Source of the DNA: Achromobacter spanius | GTDB lineage: Bacteria > Pseudomonadota > Gammaproteobacteria > Burkholderiales > Burkholderiaceae_B | DNA: 64,000 nt | Direction: 5' to 3' | NCBI RefSeq assembly: GCF_029637605.1 | Contig: NZ_CP121261.1 | Location: 5,890,001 to 5,954,000 of the forward strand | Part shown: positions 38,104 through 47,100 of the stretch, one piece after another | Layout: the number at the start of each line of letters is the position of its first letter | Numbering within the stretch: position 1 is the stretch's first letter | The notes under the pieces: model-generated | Database searches by the model: none | Seen by the model: the letters and a program-made list of their open reading frames with translations, nothing else | What the model was told of the DNA's origin: nothing | Translations under genes and position numbers: made by a program

Positions 38104-38123
38104 GGGGTCACATGAGCTGGGAA

Positions 38124-39338
38124 TTATTTCTTGACCAGCTTGCAGGTGGATTCGGACAACTTGGTATAGACCTCGTCGCCGGGCAGCGTCGCCACGACCT
38201 TGTAGTAGTCCCACGGGGCCTTGGATTCGGCCGGCGTCTTGACCTGCATCAGGTACATGTCGTGGACCATGCGGCCGTCTTCGCGCACGTGGCCGTTCTG
38301 GGCGAAGAAGTCGTTGACCTTGTTCGACTTCATCCACTTCATGATGGTGTCGCCATCGTCCGACCCCGAGGCCTTGACGCCGTTCAGGTAGAACATGGCT
38401 GCCGAGTAGTCACCGGCCTGCAGCATCGACGGCTTGCGGCCGACCTTGCTTTCGAACTTCTTGCTCCAGGCGCGCGAGGCGTCGTTCAGATCCCAGTACC
38501 AGCCCGTGGTCAGGTACATGTTCTGGGTGGTCTTCAAGCCCAGCGCGTGGATGTCGTTGATGAACACGAGCAGGCCGGCCATCTTCATGCTCTGCGTCAC
38601 GCCGAATTCATTCGCGGCCTTGACGGAATTGCTGAAGTCGCCGCCCGCATTGGCCAGGCCCAGGATCTGTGCCTTCGAGGCCTGGGCCTGCAGCAGGAAC
38701 GAGGAGAAGTCGGCGGTGCCCAGCGGTGCGCGCACTTCGCCCTTGATTTCGCCGCCGGCGTCCTTGACGACCTTGATGGTGTCGCGCTCAAGCGCATGGC
38801 CGAAAGCGTAGTCGGCGGTCAGGAAGAACCAGCTCTTGCCGCCGTCTTTCACCACGGCCGAGCCCGTGCCGCGCGCCAGCGCCACGGTGTCGTAGGCATA
38901 GTGCACGGTGTAGGGCGAACATTGGGCGTTGGTCAGGTCGGAAGCGCCCGCGCCGATGGCGATGAACGGCTTCTTCTTTTCGGCTGCCACGGCCGCCATG
39001 GCCAGGCTGGTGGCCGAGTTCGTGCCGGCGATGATGACGTCGACCTTCTGTTGATCGAACCATTCGCGAGCGCGGGCGGATGCAATGTCGGCCTTGTTCT
39101 GATGGTCGGCGGAGACGACCTCGATCTTCTTGCCGTTGATGGTCCCGCCCATCTCGTCGATTGCCATGCGAATCGCGTCCAGACCGGCCTTGCCGTCGAT
39201 GTCGGAATACACACCCGACATGTCGGTGATGAAGCCGATGCGGATGACATCGTCGGAGATACCTTGCGCGTGGGCGGTGGCCCCTGCAAATCCCAGGCCC
39301 GCCATGGCCAGTGCAGCAGTGATGGTGTGCAGCTTCAT
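38124..39338 (-). CDS. livK: LIV-type ABC transporter substrate-binding protein
   Basis: Periplasmic type I binding protein of 404 residues. The start at 39338 is set by GAGGAG about 7 nt upstream and by a clean signal peptide ending ATAHA-QG. The mature protein opens IRIGFITDMSGVYSDIDGKAG. Its C-terminal part (DYYKVVATLPGDEVYTKL) resembles binding proteins of the subgroup that carry hydrophobic or aromatic acids rather than strict Leu/Ile/Val, so the ligand is open. Unusually, it is third in the operon, after both ATPase genes. Confidence 0.88.
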   Translation of the reverse strand: MKLHTITAALAMAGLGFAGATAHAQGISDDVIRIGFITDMSGVYSDIDGKAGLDAIRMAIDEMGGTINGKKIEVVSADHQNKADIASARAREWFDQQKVDVIIAGTNSATSLAMAAVAAEKKKPFIAIGAGASDLTNAQCSPYTVHYAYDTVALARGTGSAVVKDGGKSWFFLTADYAFGHALERDTIKVVKDAGGEIKGEVRAPLGTADFSSFLLQAQASKAQILGLANAGGDFSNSVKAANEFGVTQSMKMAGLLVFINDIHALGLKTTQNMYLTTGWYWDLNDASRAWSKKFESKVGRKPSMLQAGDYSAAMFYLNGVKASGSDDGDTIMKWMKSNKVNDFFAQNGHVREDGRMVHDMYLMQVKTPAESKAPWDYYKVVATLPGDEVYTKLSESTCKLVKK

Positions 39339-39399
39339 GGGATGACTCCTCTTCCCTACGGTGTAGTGTTGCCGGGGTTCCGGCGGATGACAGGTTGTT

Positions 39400-40110
39400 T
39401 TAGACGCCCAGCAATTCGTTGAGCGTGTCCTGTTTTTCTGAAAGTTCTGCAGCTTCGAAATGTTCGACGATCTGCCCGTGCTCCATGACATAGAAGCGAT
39501 CGGCCAGCGGCGCCGCGAAGCGGAAATTCTGCTCGACCATGACGATGGTGTAGCCGCGCTGTTTTAGCGCCGTGATCATGCGGGCCAGCGACTGCACGAT
39601 GACGGGCGCCAAGCCTTCGGAGATCTCGTCCAGCAGCAGCAGGTTGGCACCGGTGCGCAAGATGCGCGCGACCGCCAGCATCTGCTGTTCGCCGCCCGAC
39701 AAGCGCGTGCCCGGAGAATTCCGGCGCTCTTGCAGGTTGGGAAACATGTCATAGATTTCGGCCAGCGACATGCCGCCGCCCAGCGAACCGACCACAGGCG
39801 GCAGCAGCAGGTTTTCTTCGCAAGACAGGCTGGCGAAGATGCCGCGTTCTTCGGGGCAATAGCCTACGCCCAGATGCGCAATCTTGTAGGTGGGCAGGTC
39901 GATGGCTTCGGTGCCATGGATGCGCACCGAACCCTTGCGGGATCCGGTCAAACCCAGGATGGCCCGCAGCGTCGTGGTGCGGCCGGCGCCATTGCGGCCC
40001 AGCAACGTGACCACTTCACCTTGGCCCACGCGCATATCCACGCCATGCAGGATATGCGATTCCCCGTACCAGGCTTGCAAGCCCGAGATTTCAAGTGCCG
40101 GGGTGCTCAT
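39400..40110 (-). CDS. livF: LIV-type ABC transporter ATPase LivF
   Basis: 236-residue ATPase. Walker A is GRNGAGRTT, with Arg in place of the usual Lys of GKT/GKS, a notable change; signature LSGGEQQMLAVARIL and Walker B LLLLDEISEGLAP are otherwise normal (DEIS instead of DEPS). Overlaps livG by 4 bp. The Lys-to-Arg substitution is known in some LivF proteins and would be expected to affect ATP hydrolysis at this site. Confidence 0.92.
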   Translation of the reverse strand: MSTPALEISGLQAWYGESHILHGVDMRVGQGEVVTLLGRNGAGRTTTLRAILGLTGSRKGSVRIHGTEAIDLPTYKIAHLGVGYCPEERGIFASLSCEENLLLPPVVGSLGGGMSLAEIYDMFPNLQERRNSPGTRLSGGEQQMLAVARILRTGANLLLLDEISEGLAPVIVQSLARMITALKQRGYTIVMVEQNFRFAAPLADRFYVMEHGQIVEHFEAAELSEKQDTLNELLGV

Positions 40111-40880
40111 GCGTGCGCTCCTTGAAGTTCGCCGTCGGTGGTGCCCATGTAGGCCTCCATCACGGCGGGATGGCGCGAGACTTCAGCGTACGAACCCTCG
40201 GCCAGCACCGAGCCGCGCGCCAGCACGGTGATGGTGTTGGCGATGGAGGACACCACGTTCATGTTGTGCTCCACCATCAGGATCGTGCGCCCGGCGCTGA
40301 CGCGCTTGATCAGTTGCGTGACGCGGTGCACGTCTTCGTGCCCCATGCCCTGCGTGGGCTCGTCAAGCAGCATCAGTTCCGGCTCCATGGCCAGCGTCGT
40401 GGCGATTTCCAGCGCGCGCTTGCGGCCGTATGGCAGGTTCACCGTGGTCTCGTCCGCGAAGGCACCCAGGTCCACCTGTTCAAGCAGCGCGCGAGCGGGC
40501 TCGTTCAATGCGTCCAGGCGCTTGTCGCTTTGCCAGAAGTGGAACGACAGCCCGGTCTTGCGCTGCAGGCCGATGCGCACGTTCTCCAGCACGGTCAGGT
40601 GAGGGAACACCGCCGAGATCTGGAACGAACGGATAATGCCGCGCCGCGCGATTTGCGCGGGACGTTCGCCGGTAATGTCGACGCCGTTGAACTTGATGGT
40701 TCCCGACGTAGGCGATAAAAACTTGGTAAGCAGGTTGAAGCATGTCGTCTTGCCCGCGCCGTTCGGCCCGATCAAGGCATGAATCTCGCCCCGCTTGATA
40801 CGCAAATCGACCCCATTGACCGCGACGAATCCGCGGAATTCCTTGGTGAGGCCTTTTGTCTCCAGGATTGTGTCATCCAT
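40107..40880 (-). CDS. livG: LIV-type ABC transporter ATPase LivG
   Basis: 257-residue ATPase with Walker A GPNGAGKTT, signature LPYGRKRALEIATTLA (the divergent LivG form) and Walker B LMLLDEPTQGMGHED. First gene of the second LIV operon. A TATAAA (-10-like, minus strand, 40917-40912) lies about 32 bp upstream of the ATG; the -35 is poor. Confidence 0.93.
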   Translation of the reverse strand: MDDTILETKGLTKEFRGFVAVNGVDLRIKRGEIHALIGPNGAGKTTCFNLLTKFLSPTSGTIKFNGVDITGERPAQIARRGIIRSFQISAVFPHLTVLENVRIGLQRKTGLSFHFWQSDKRLDALNEPARALLEQVDLGAFADETTVNLPYGRKRALEIATTLAMEPELMLLDEPTQGMGHEDVHRVTQLIKRVSAGRTILMVEHNMNVVSSIANTITVLARGSVLAEGSYAEVSRHPAVMEAYMGTTDGELQGAHA

Positions 40881-41156
40881 GTCCGCTGCACCAGCGTTGT
40901 ATTTATATGGTCTCTGCCTGCCGTCATTGCGCCAAGCCCCCGAAGGGCAGAAATCCTAACGATCTTTCGTAGTTTTCCGATGAGTTGCCGGCGAGTATGC
41001 GGACGTCCTCCTCAAAATTCCATGAGGGTTTTACATAGGTTTTGCAGTGCGGAAAGGGCAATTGTCGGCAGGCCGACAATACGAGCGGCGCAAGGCGGGA
41101 AAACCCTTTTTACTGAGCAATGCGTTGCAGCAAAACCGCTGTGACATGCGCTGTCT

Positions 41157-41223
41157 GTAGGATGGGTGTAGCGCGCACAGACCTACAAAAAAACCCGGAT
41201 GGACAGCGCGCGAAACCCATCAA
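41157..41223 (+). repeat. GTAG-headed palindromic repeat, module A
   Basis: GTAG followed by GATGGGTGTAGCGCGC (to 41176), a 29-bp spacer, then GCGCGCGAAACCCATCAA (41206-41223). The two arms pair as GATGGGT...GCGCGC with GCGCGC...ACCCATC. A GTAG tetranucleotide before a palindrome is typical of REP sequences mobilised by RAYT proteins (established for the family). No RAYT gene is in this window. Confidence 0.7.
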
Positions 41224-41268
41224 GCAGCGGTTGAACAATAAGAAATTCAGCCACAGCACAACGTCCGT

Positions 41269-41336
41269 GTGATGGGTTTCGCGCGAACGGCGTCAGTGTC
41301 CCAGGCGCAGGTCATGGCGCGCTGCACCCATCCTAC
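41269..41336 (-). repeat. GTAG-headed palindromic repeat, module B (inverted)
   Basis: Inverted copy of module A. Its left arm GTGATGGGTTTCGCGCG (41269-41285) complements the right arm of A, and its right arm (41317-41336, ending CCATCCTAC) matches the left arm of A at 19 of 20 positions. The pair A-B is a head-to-tail inverted doublet like a REPIN. Confidence 0.7.
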
Positions 41337-41423
41337 GATTCGCCAAGCCCCGACAACGAGCCCACGGGAAGTCCACCACGAGCCCACCAAGAACCCGTCA
41401 CGCCCACCCCGAATCATTCCAGA

Positions 41424-42059
41424 TCACGCCACCGTCTTCTGCTTGAATTCGCACAAATCCGAGATGCCGCATTGCGGGCACTTGGGGGTGCGTGCCACGC
41501 AGATGTAGCGGCCGTGCAAAATCAGCCAGTGATGCGCGTCCTGGATGTATTCGCGGGGGACGAATTTGACGAGCTTGTCTTCAACTTCCAGCACGTTCTT
41601 GCCCGGTGCGATACCGGTGCGGTTCGACACGCGGAAAATGTGCGTGTCCACCGCCATCGTGGGTTGGCCGAAGGCGGTGTTGAGTACGACGTTGGCCGTC
41701 TTGCGGCCCACGCCGGGCAGCGATTCCAGCGCCTCGCGCGTTTGCGGGACTTCGCCGCCATGATGCTCAAGCAAGATCCGACAGGTGGCGATCGTGTTCT
41801 TGGCCTTGGTGCGATACAGCCCGATGGTCTTGATGAAATCGGACAGGCCTTCTTCACCCAGCGCCAGCAAGGCTTCAGGCGTGCCGTATTGCGGGAAGAA
41901 CTTGCGCGTGGCGATGTTGACGGATTTGTCGGTGGCCTGCGCCGACAGCAGCACCGCGATCAGCAACTGGAACGGCGTGTCGTATTCCAGTTCAGTGGTG
42001 GGGTTCGGGTTGGCCGCTTGCAGGCGGGCGAAGATTTCACGGCGTTTGGCTGCGTTCAT
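41424..42059 (-). CDS. nth: Endonuclease III
   Basis: DNA glycosylase/AP lyase for oxidised pyrimidines. The 211-residue protein has the helix-hairpin-helix [13 protein letters not shown] with the catalytic lysine, the catalytic aspartate in [12 protein letters not shown], and the C-terminal 4Fe-4S ligands C-x6-C-x2-C-x5-C ([17 protein letters not shown]). It is encoded just after rsxB with a 4-bp overlap. Confidence 0.97.
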   Translation of the reverse strand: MNAAKRREIFARLQAANPNPTTELEYDTPFQLLIAVLLSAQATDKSVNIATRKFFPQYGTPEALLALGEEGLSDFIKTIGLYRTKAKNTIATCRILLEHHGGEVPQTREALESLPGVGRKTANVVLNTAFGQPTMAVDTHIFRVSNRTGIAPGKNVLEVEDKLVKFVPREYIQDAHHWLILHGRYICVARTPKCPQCGISDLCEFKQKTVA

Positions 42060-42694
42060 GACTGCGTGGGATTGCGGCGGGCCCGGGCGCGGGCCAGCGC
42101 GGATTCAATGGCAGAGCGCTTGCGGTCTTCGCTTTGTGCGTTGTCGGCTGCCGGAGCGCTGGGCGCGGCGGGCGTCTCTGGCGCCATCAGGCGCGCATTG
42201 TCGGCGGCCAGGCGCTCAACGCGAGCCAGGTGGTTGCGATGCCGCTGGCGGCTGATGGTGGCGTCCTGCACGGTCCAGGCGCGTCCGGCGGGCACCATCT
42301 GAATACAGTCCACAGGACAGGGCGCCACGCACAGATCGCAGCCGGTGCACCAATCGGCAAGCACGGTGTGCATGTGCTTGTTGGCGCCCACAATGGCATC
42401 GACGGGACAGGCCTGTATGCACAGCGTACAGCCGATGCAGTGCGATTCATCGATGCGAGCAACCAGCAGCGGACCCGGTTCGCCGCGCTCAAGATCCAGC
42501 GGCAGGGCAGGGGTTTGCAACAGCGCTGACAGCGCGGCAATCCCTTCATCGCCACCGGGCGGGCAACGGTTGATAGGCGCCAAGCCTTCCGCGATGGCCT
42601 CGGCATAAGGCCGACAGCCGTCATAGCCGCACTTGGTACATTGCGTCTGAGGCAGCAAAGCGTCAATACGGTCCGCAAGCAAACAAGAATCCAT
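42056..42694 (-). CDS. rsxB: RnfB/RsxB-like ferredoxin subunit
   Basis: Iron-sulfur protein of 212 residues. An N-terminal cluster motif CTKCGYDGC...C with CPPGG is followed by two ferredoxin-type 4Fe-4S motifs, [12 protein letters not shown] and [12 protein letters not shown], and an Arg/Ala-rich tail. It matches the soluble part of RnfB but lacks the N-terminal membrane helix and no other rnf/rsx gene is nearby. The start at 42694 begins [11 protein letters not shown]; the frame runs on through upstream repeats but that is not family-like. It overlaps nth by 4 bp, as in other Burkholderiales, suggesting a shared role such as cluster redox. Confidence 0.85.
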   Translation of the reverse strand: MDSCLLADRIDALLPQTQCTKCGYDGCRPYAEAIAEGLAPINRCPPGGDEGIAALSALLQTPALPLDLERGEPGPLLVARIDESHCIGCTLCIQACPVDAIVGANKHMHTVLADWCTGCDLCVAPCPVDCIQMVPAGRAWTVQDATISRQRHRNHLARVERLAADNARLMAPETPAAPSAPAADNAQSEDRKRSAIESALARARARRNPTQS

Positions 42695-43084
42695 TAATCT
42701 GCAACAAAAAAACGTACGATGGCCGAAACGCGGCACCGGACGATGGCTGAAGCGCGCACCCGTGGCTGGGTGAAGCGCGCACCCGTGGCTGGGTGAAGCG
42801 CGCACCCGTAGGATGGGTGAAGCGCGCACCCGTAGGATGGGTGAAGCGCGGCACTGCCAAGGCAAGAACCCAATCCCCCAACGCGCGCAACCCATCAAGC
42901 AGCGCCCGCACCAAGCCACCCCCGCCACAGCACCAACGCACCCAACAAATAGCCCAACGCGCGCAACCCATCAAACTGCGCAGGTGCCGTGGCAACTTCC
43001 ACCACAGCACCCACCCATCTGATGAATTACGCGCGCTAGAGGCCCAAGACCAGGATCAGGGGCAGGCTTCGAGCTTAGCTAAGC
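42695..43084. other. 390-bp gene-free region with tandem and palindromic repeats
   Basis: No supported gene. Contains the tandem array 42748-42855 and two right-arm copies (about 42880-42905 and 42957-42980, both with GCGCGCAACCCATCAA). These belong to the same repeat family as 41157-41336. The stretch 42981-43084 has no evident structure. Confidence 0.7.
42748..42855 (+). repeat. Tandem array of a REP left arm, 23/24-bp units
   Basis: Four head-to-tail units at 42748-42770, 42771-42793 (23 bp, CGTGGCTGGG type) and 42794-42817, 42818-42841 (24 bp, CGTAGGATGGG type), plus a partial fifth unit. Each begins TGAAGCGCGCACCCGT. A degenerate unit may precede the array. The 24-bp units contain GTAGGATGGGTGAAGCGCG, the left arm of the GTAG repeat. 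Confidence 0.85.
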
Positions 43085-44311
43085 CTACGCCGACTGCCGG
43101 ATGAATTCGGCAATTTTAGGGCAGATCATCTCGCGCCAGCGGCGGCCCGAGAAAATCCCGTAATGGCCGCAATTCGGCGCCGTGTAGTGCGACTTGCGCT
43201 CGGCCGGGATGTTCTTGCACAGCTTGATCGCCGCGCGCGTCTGGCCCTGGCCCGAAATATCGTCCAGCTCGCCTTCAATGGTGAAGAGAGCAACCTGCTT
43301 GATATCCGCGGGACGCACGGTCTGGCCGTCGACTTCCCACGTACCGCTGGGCAGCGCGAAGTCCTGGAACACCATGCGGATCGTGTCCAGGTAGAACTCG
43401 GCCGGCATGTCCAGCACCGCGTTGTATTCGTCGTAGAAACGGCGATGCGCCTCGGCGTCGCTATCGTCGCCACGCAGCAGGTCCAGGTAGAACTCGTAAT
43501 GCGACTTCATGTGGCGGTCCGGGTTCATGGCCATGAACCCGGCGTGCTGCAGAAAGCCCGGATACACCTTGCGGCCGGCACCCGGATAGCGCGGCGGCAC
43601 GGGGTGGATCACCTGGCTTTCAAACCAGGAATACGGCTTGGTCGTGGCCAGGCGATTCACCTGCGTGGGTGACTGGCGCGGGTCGATGGGGCCGCCCATC
43701 ATCACCATGCTGCGCGGCTGGCAGGGGTCGTTGGCGGTCGCCATCAGCGACACGGCGGCCAGCACCGGCACGGTGGGCTGGCAAACCGAAATGACGTGCA
43801 CGTCCGGACCCAGGTGGCGGATGAAATCCTGCACGTAGCGGACATAGTCGTTCAGGTGGAACGGTCCGGCCGACAGGGGCACCATGCGGGCGTCGACCCA
43901 ATCTGTCACGTAGACGTCATGCGCGGGCAACAGGGCGCGCACGGTGTCGCGCAACAAGGTGGCGTGGTGACCGGAAAGCGGCGCAACCAGCAGTACCTTC
44001 GGGTCATCCTTGTTGGCGCCGCGCACGTCGCGGTGAAAGTGCACCAGTCGGCAGAAGGGCTTGTCCAGCGCAACGGCTTCGGTCACGCGGACCGACTTGC
44101 CATTGATGTCGGTGGCGGGCAGATTCCAGGCGGGCTTCTGGTATTCCTTGCCGATACGCGTCATCAACTCATACCCGGCGGCCATTTGGCGGGAAATCGG
44201 GGTGTAAGCAAGGGGGCTGTAGGGGCTGGAGAACAGCTGAGAACCGGCATCCGTGAATGCAGCGAACGGAGTCAGGAAGGCGCGCTGCATTTCGTGCAAT
44301 TGGTACAGCAT
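43085..44311 (-). CDS. phaZ: Intracellular polyhydroxybutyrate depolymerase PhaZ
   Basis: Mobilises stored polyhydroxyalkanoate. The 408-residue protein matches the intracellular PhaZ family of Ralstonia/Cupriavidus, with an unusual cysteine nucleophile (Cys177 in VISVCQPTVP) in place of a lipase-box serine, the catalytic aspartate in GELDDISG and the histidine in APNCGHYGIF. No signal peptide, as expected. No phaC or phasin gene is nearby. Confidence 0.93.
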   Translation of the reverse strand: MLYQLHEMQRAFLTPFAAFTDAGSQLFSSPYSPLAYTPISRQMAAGYELMTRIGKEYQKPAWNLPATDINGKSVRVTEAVALDKPFCRLVHFHRDVRGANKDDPKVLLVAPLSGHHATLLRDTVRALLPAHDVYVTDWVDARMVPLSAGPFHLNDYVRYVQDFIRHLGPDVHVISVCQPTVPVLAAVSLMATANDPCQPRSMVMMGGPIDPRQSPTQVNRLATTKPYSWFESQVIHPVPPRYPGAGRKVYPGFLQHAGFMAMNPDRHMKSHYEFYLDLLRGDDSDAEAHRRFYDEYNAVLDMPAEFYLDTIRMVFQDFALPSGTWEVDGQTVRPADIKQVALFTIEGELDDISGQGQTRAAIKLCKNIPAERKSHYTAPNCGHYGIFSGRRWREMICPKIAEFIRQSA

Positions 44312-44498
44312 TTGGGAGATGTCCTTCTGGGTCGTGCGTGTGACCCGATTATTGCGCCGCGGACTAAAGATATATCCAATCAGCCTAAAGAAACTGCCAC
44401 AACAACCGGGAATATGTTGCTAAAAAGAGACCCGTCATCCCATTACGCACCAGTTTAGGGCGTTTTTCGGCCATGCATAGAGACTAAACGGAGGATTT

Positions 44499-44579
44499 AT
44501 GCACTACGCCGGGCAGTGTGGGATCACCAGTAATTTTCCACCGCCAGGTTGCCGGGAATGCCCCGGCGGCCGGGCTTGA
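44499..44579 (+). CDS. Possible 26-residue small ORF with strong ribosome site
   Basis: An ATG at 44499 follows ACGGAGG with 4-nt spacing and opens a 26-codon frame (begins [10 protein letters not shown], three cysteines) ending TGA at 44579. It runs into the 3' end of fpr on the opposite strand. No promoter or homologue is recognised, and chance is a real possibility. Confidence 0.2.
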   Translation: MHYAGQCGITSNFPPPGCRECPGGRA

Positions 44580-45324
44580 AACCGCGTTCGCCCAGCAACT
44601 TGCGAGCGTCCGCCAGCATGTCCGGGTTGCCACACAGCATGACCTTCGCCTGCTCGGGATCCAGCGGCAGCCCGGCTAATTGTTCGAGCCGGCCATCGGC
44701 GATCAGGGTGGTCAGGCGTTCTTGCGGCATGCCGGGCAGCGCTTCGCGGGTGGCGATGGGCAGGTACACCAGCTTATGCGGATCGGCCGCGAACAGCGGC
44801 GCCAGGTCCGGCTGCTTGCCCCAGGATTCAATTTCTTCGCGGTAGGCCAATTCCGCCTTGGTGCGCACGCCGTGCACCAGGATGATGCGACGATAGGCGC
44901 GCCAGGTTGCGGGGTCGCGCAGGATGGACAGATAGGCTGACAGCCCCGTGCCGGAGGCCAGCAGCCACAGGTCGCCGCCCGGCGCGAAGCGCTCAAGGGT
45001 CAGGAATCCGTAGGGGGCTTTTTCGACGTACAACGCGTCGCCCGGTTGCAACTGCGCCATGCGCGGGCTGAACAGGCCGTCGGGGACCACGATGGAATAG
45101 AACTCCAGCCCGGACTCATGCGGGGCGGAAACCATCGAATATGCGCGCCAGAGCGTGGGCGGACCATCGGGATCATCGGCACTTGGCAAACCGACCCGGG
45201 CGAACTGGCCCGGCAGGAACGTATACCCGTCGTCGCGCGTCACGCGCAAAGAGAACAACTTGTCGGGCACCCAGGTATGAACGTGGGTTACGGTCTGGCG
45301 CGTGTATTTGGAGTCGTCGGTCAT
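44524..45324 (-). CDS. fpr: Ferredoxin-NADP reductase Fpr
   Basis: FAD enzyme passing electrons between NADPH and ferredoxin or flavodoxin. The 266-residue protein has the FAD-binding RAYSMVSAP, the nucleotide motif [17 protein letters not shown] and the C-terminal AVENYW, whose terminal aromatic residue stacks on FAD in the family. It is 49 bp downstream of fdxA on the same strand, its likely partner. In related bacteria fpr responds to oxidative stress. Confidence 0.95.
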   Translation of the reverse strand: MTDDSKYTRQTVTHVHTWVPDKLFSLRVTRDDGYTFLPGQFARVGLPSADDPDGPPTLWRAYSMVSAPHESGLEFYSIVVPDGLFSPRMAQLQPGDALYVEKAPYGFLTLERFAPGGDLWLLASGTGLSAYLSILRDPATWRAYRRIILVHGVRTKAELAYREEIESWGKQPDLAPLFAADPHKLVYLPIATREALPGMPQERLTTLIADGRLEQLAGLPLDPEQAKVMLCGNPDMLADARKLLGERGFKPGRRGIPGNLAVENYW

Positions 45325-45373
45325 CGGGGCATCGCGCGAGGCCGGCCGCCAAAAGGAAGCCGGCTCTCGTGGA

Positions 45374-45697
45374 TTATTTTTCCAGGTATTGCAGCTTGTC
45401 CTGCTTGCCGTTCCATTCGTCGGCGTCCGGCAGGGGCTTCTTGGCGCGGCTGATGCTGGCGAACTCGGGCGAGAGCTCAGCGTTCAGGGCGATGAAATTC
45501 ATCTGATCCTGCGGCACATCTTCTTCGGCGTAGATGGCATTGGCCGGGCATTCCGGGATGCAGACCGCGCAGTCGATGCATTCGTCAGGGTCGATCACGA
45601 GGAAATTCGGACCCTCACGAAAACAGTCCACCGGGCACACATCAACGCAATCGGTGTACTTGCACTTAATACAGTTTTCGGTGACAACGTGGGTCAT
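45374..45697 (-). CDS. fdxA: Seven-iron ferredoxin FdxA
   Basis: Small electron carrier (107 residues) of the 3Fe-4S/4Fe-4S type. The cysteine pattern begins C9-x2-C12-x4-C17-x3-C21-P and continues [12 protein letters not shown], with the acidic C-terminal extension of Azotobacter-type FdI-like ferredoxins. It heads an operon with fpr. Confidence 0.95.
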   Translation of the reverse strand: MTHVVTENCIKCKYTDCVDVCPVDCFREGPNFLVIDPDECIDCAVCIPECPANAIYAEEDVPQDQMNFIALNAELSPEFASISRAKKPLPDADEWNGKQDKLQYLEK

Positions 45698-45853
45698 TCA
45701 GGAACTCCGGGATCGGCGGCTTTTGTGTCTTGTTGGGCGGATTTTACCCAATGCGCGCCCAATGTGCCGGTAATACCCGTATTGACATCGTGGCCCATGG
45801 CCCTGAACCCCGTGTTCTCTATGCTATGGTGTCGCGAAACGATACGCGCAACC

Positions 45854-47029
45854 ATGATAATCACCTCGCTGCTCGACACCGATCTGTATAAATTCAGCAT
45901 GATGCAGGTGGTACTGCATCAGTTTCCCGCTGCTCAGGTCGAGTACCGTTACAAGTGCCGCACCGCTGGGGCCGACTTGCGCCCCTATCTGGACGAAATC
46001 CGCGAAGAGGTGCACCAACTGTGCCAGTTGCGCTTCACCCAGGACGAACTGGATTACCTGGGCGGCTTGCGCTTCATCAAAAGCGACTTCGTCGACTTCC
46101 TTGGCTTGTTCCACCTGCCCGAGCGCTGCATCCACATCAGCGAAGGCGATGCGCCCGGCGAGATCTCGATTGAAGTGAAAGGCCCCTGGCTGCACACGAT
46201 TCTGTTCGAGATCCCGGTGCTGGCCATCGTCAACGAGGTCTACTTCCGCAACACGCGCAAGAACCCCGACTGGGAAGAGGGCCGCCAACGCCTGCAGTCC
46301 AAGATGCACCTGGTGCTGGACGACCCCGCGCTGGCCGATTTCCGCGTGGCCGAATATGGCACACGCCGCCGCTTCTCGAAGGTCTGGCACCAGGAAGTGG
46401 TGTCCACCATGAAAGCCCAGATGGGCGAGCACTTCGCCGGCACCAGCAATGTGTTGCTGGCCAAGCAGCACGAAGTCCTGCCGCTGGGCACGATGGGCCA
46501 CGAATACCTGCAAGCCTGCCAGGCGCTGGGCCCGCGCCTGCGCGATTCGCAGGTGTTCGCCCTGGAAGTCTGGGCCAAGGAATACCGTGGCGACCTGGGC
46601 ATTGCCCTGTCGGACGTGTATGGCATGGACGCCTTCCTGCGCGACTTCGACATGTATTTCTGCAAGCTGTTCGACGGCGCCCGCCATGATTCCGGCGACC
46701 CCTTCGTCTGGGGCGAACGCCTGCTTGAGCACTATCGCAAGAACCGCGTGGACCCGCGCGCGAAGACGCTGGTGTTCTCGGATTCGTTGACGTTCCCGCG
46801 CGCCATCGAGCTGGCGCGCCAGTTCGCCGGGCGCTGCAAGGTGTCGTTCGGCATCGGCACCAACCTGACCAACGACCTGGGCCACGAGCCGCTGCAGATC
46901 GTCATGAAGATGGTTCGCTGCAACGGGCAACCGGTGGCCAAGGTGTCCGACGCACCGGAAAAGACCATGTGCGACGATCCCGCCTACTTGGCCTACTTGC
47001 GCCAGGTGTTCCAGCTACCCCCCGCCTGA
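45854..47029 (+). CDS. pncB: Nicotinate phosphoribosyltransferase PncB
   Basis: Salvages nicotinate to nicotinate mononucleotide for NAD synthesis. The 391-residue protein starts [18 protein letters not shown], the family signature, and has [19 protein letters not shown] and the C-terminal [12 protein letters not shown] phosphate-binding loop. The frame extends upstream, but the region before 45854 is antisense to fdxA and not PncB-like. Confidence 0.95.
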   Translation: MIITSLLDTDLYKFSMMQVVLHQFPAAQVEYRYKCRTAGADLRPYLDEIREEVHQLCQLRFTQDELDYLGGLRFIKSDFVDFLGLFHLPERCIHISEGDAPGEISIEVKGPWLHTILFEIPVLAIVNEVYFRNTRKNPDWEEGRQRLQSKMHLVLDDPALADFRVAEYGTRRRFSKVWHQEVVSTMKAQMGEHFAGTSNVLLAKQHEVLPLGTMGHEYLQACQALGPRLRDSQVFALEVWAKEYRGDLGIALSDVYGMDAFLRDFDMYFCKLFDGARHDSGDPFVWGERLLEHYRKNRVDPRAKTLVFSDSLTFPRAIELARQFAGRCKVSFGIGTNLTNDLGHEPLQIVMKMVRCNGQPVAKVSDAPEKTMCDDPAYLAYLRQVFQLPPA

Positions 47030-47100
47030 GGGCGGCTCGGGGTACATTGCTGGCTTCCTTGTTTTGATCCAACCCACCACTTGACTCTAGGGGAATATTC

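Larger units (their letters stand above)
40881..41423. other. 543-bp gene-free region with REP-like repeats
   Basis: No supported gene. The livG promoter candidate lies at the left end and a paired palindromic repeat occupies 41157-41336. The remaining 41337-41423 is low-structure sequence before the nth stop. Local A/T richness is higher than in the flanking genes. Confidence 0.7.

Noticed and set aside
41157..41336. MITE or insertion-sequence remnant
   Set aside because: The inverted repeats suggest it, but no flanking target duplication is visible and GTAG-headed palindromes fit a REP/REPIN better.
42748..42855. Possible CRISPR array
   Set aside because: The 23/24-bp units are directly adjacent with no unique spacers, and no cas genes are nearby.
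42695..42928. Extension of rsxB upstream through the tandem repeats
   Set aside because: The added residues are a translation of the repeat array and not RnfB-like. The start at 42694 fits the family.
45782..45825. Promoter for pncB from a perfect TTGACA
   Set aside because: TTGACA at 45782-45787 has no -10 at 16-18 bp; the next candidate (TATGCT) is 32 bp away.
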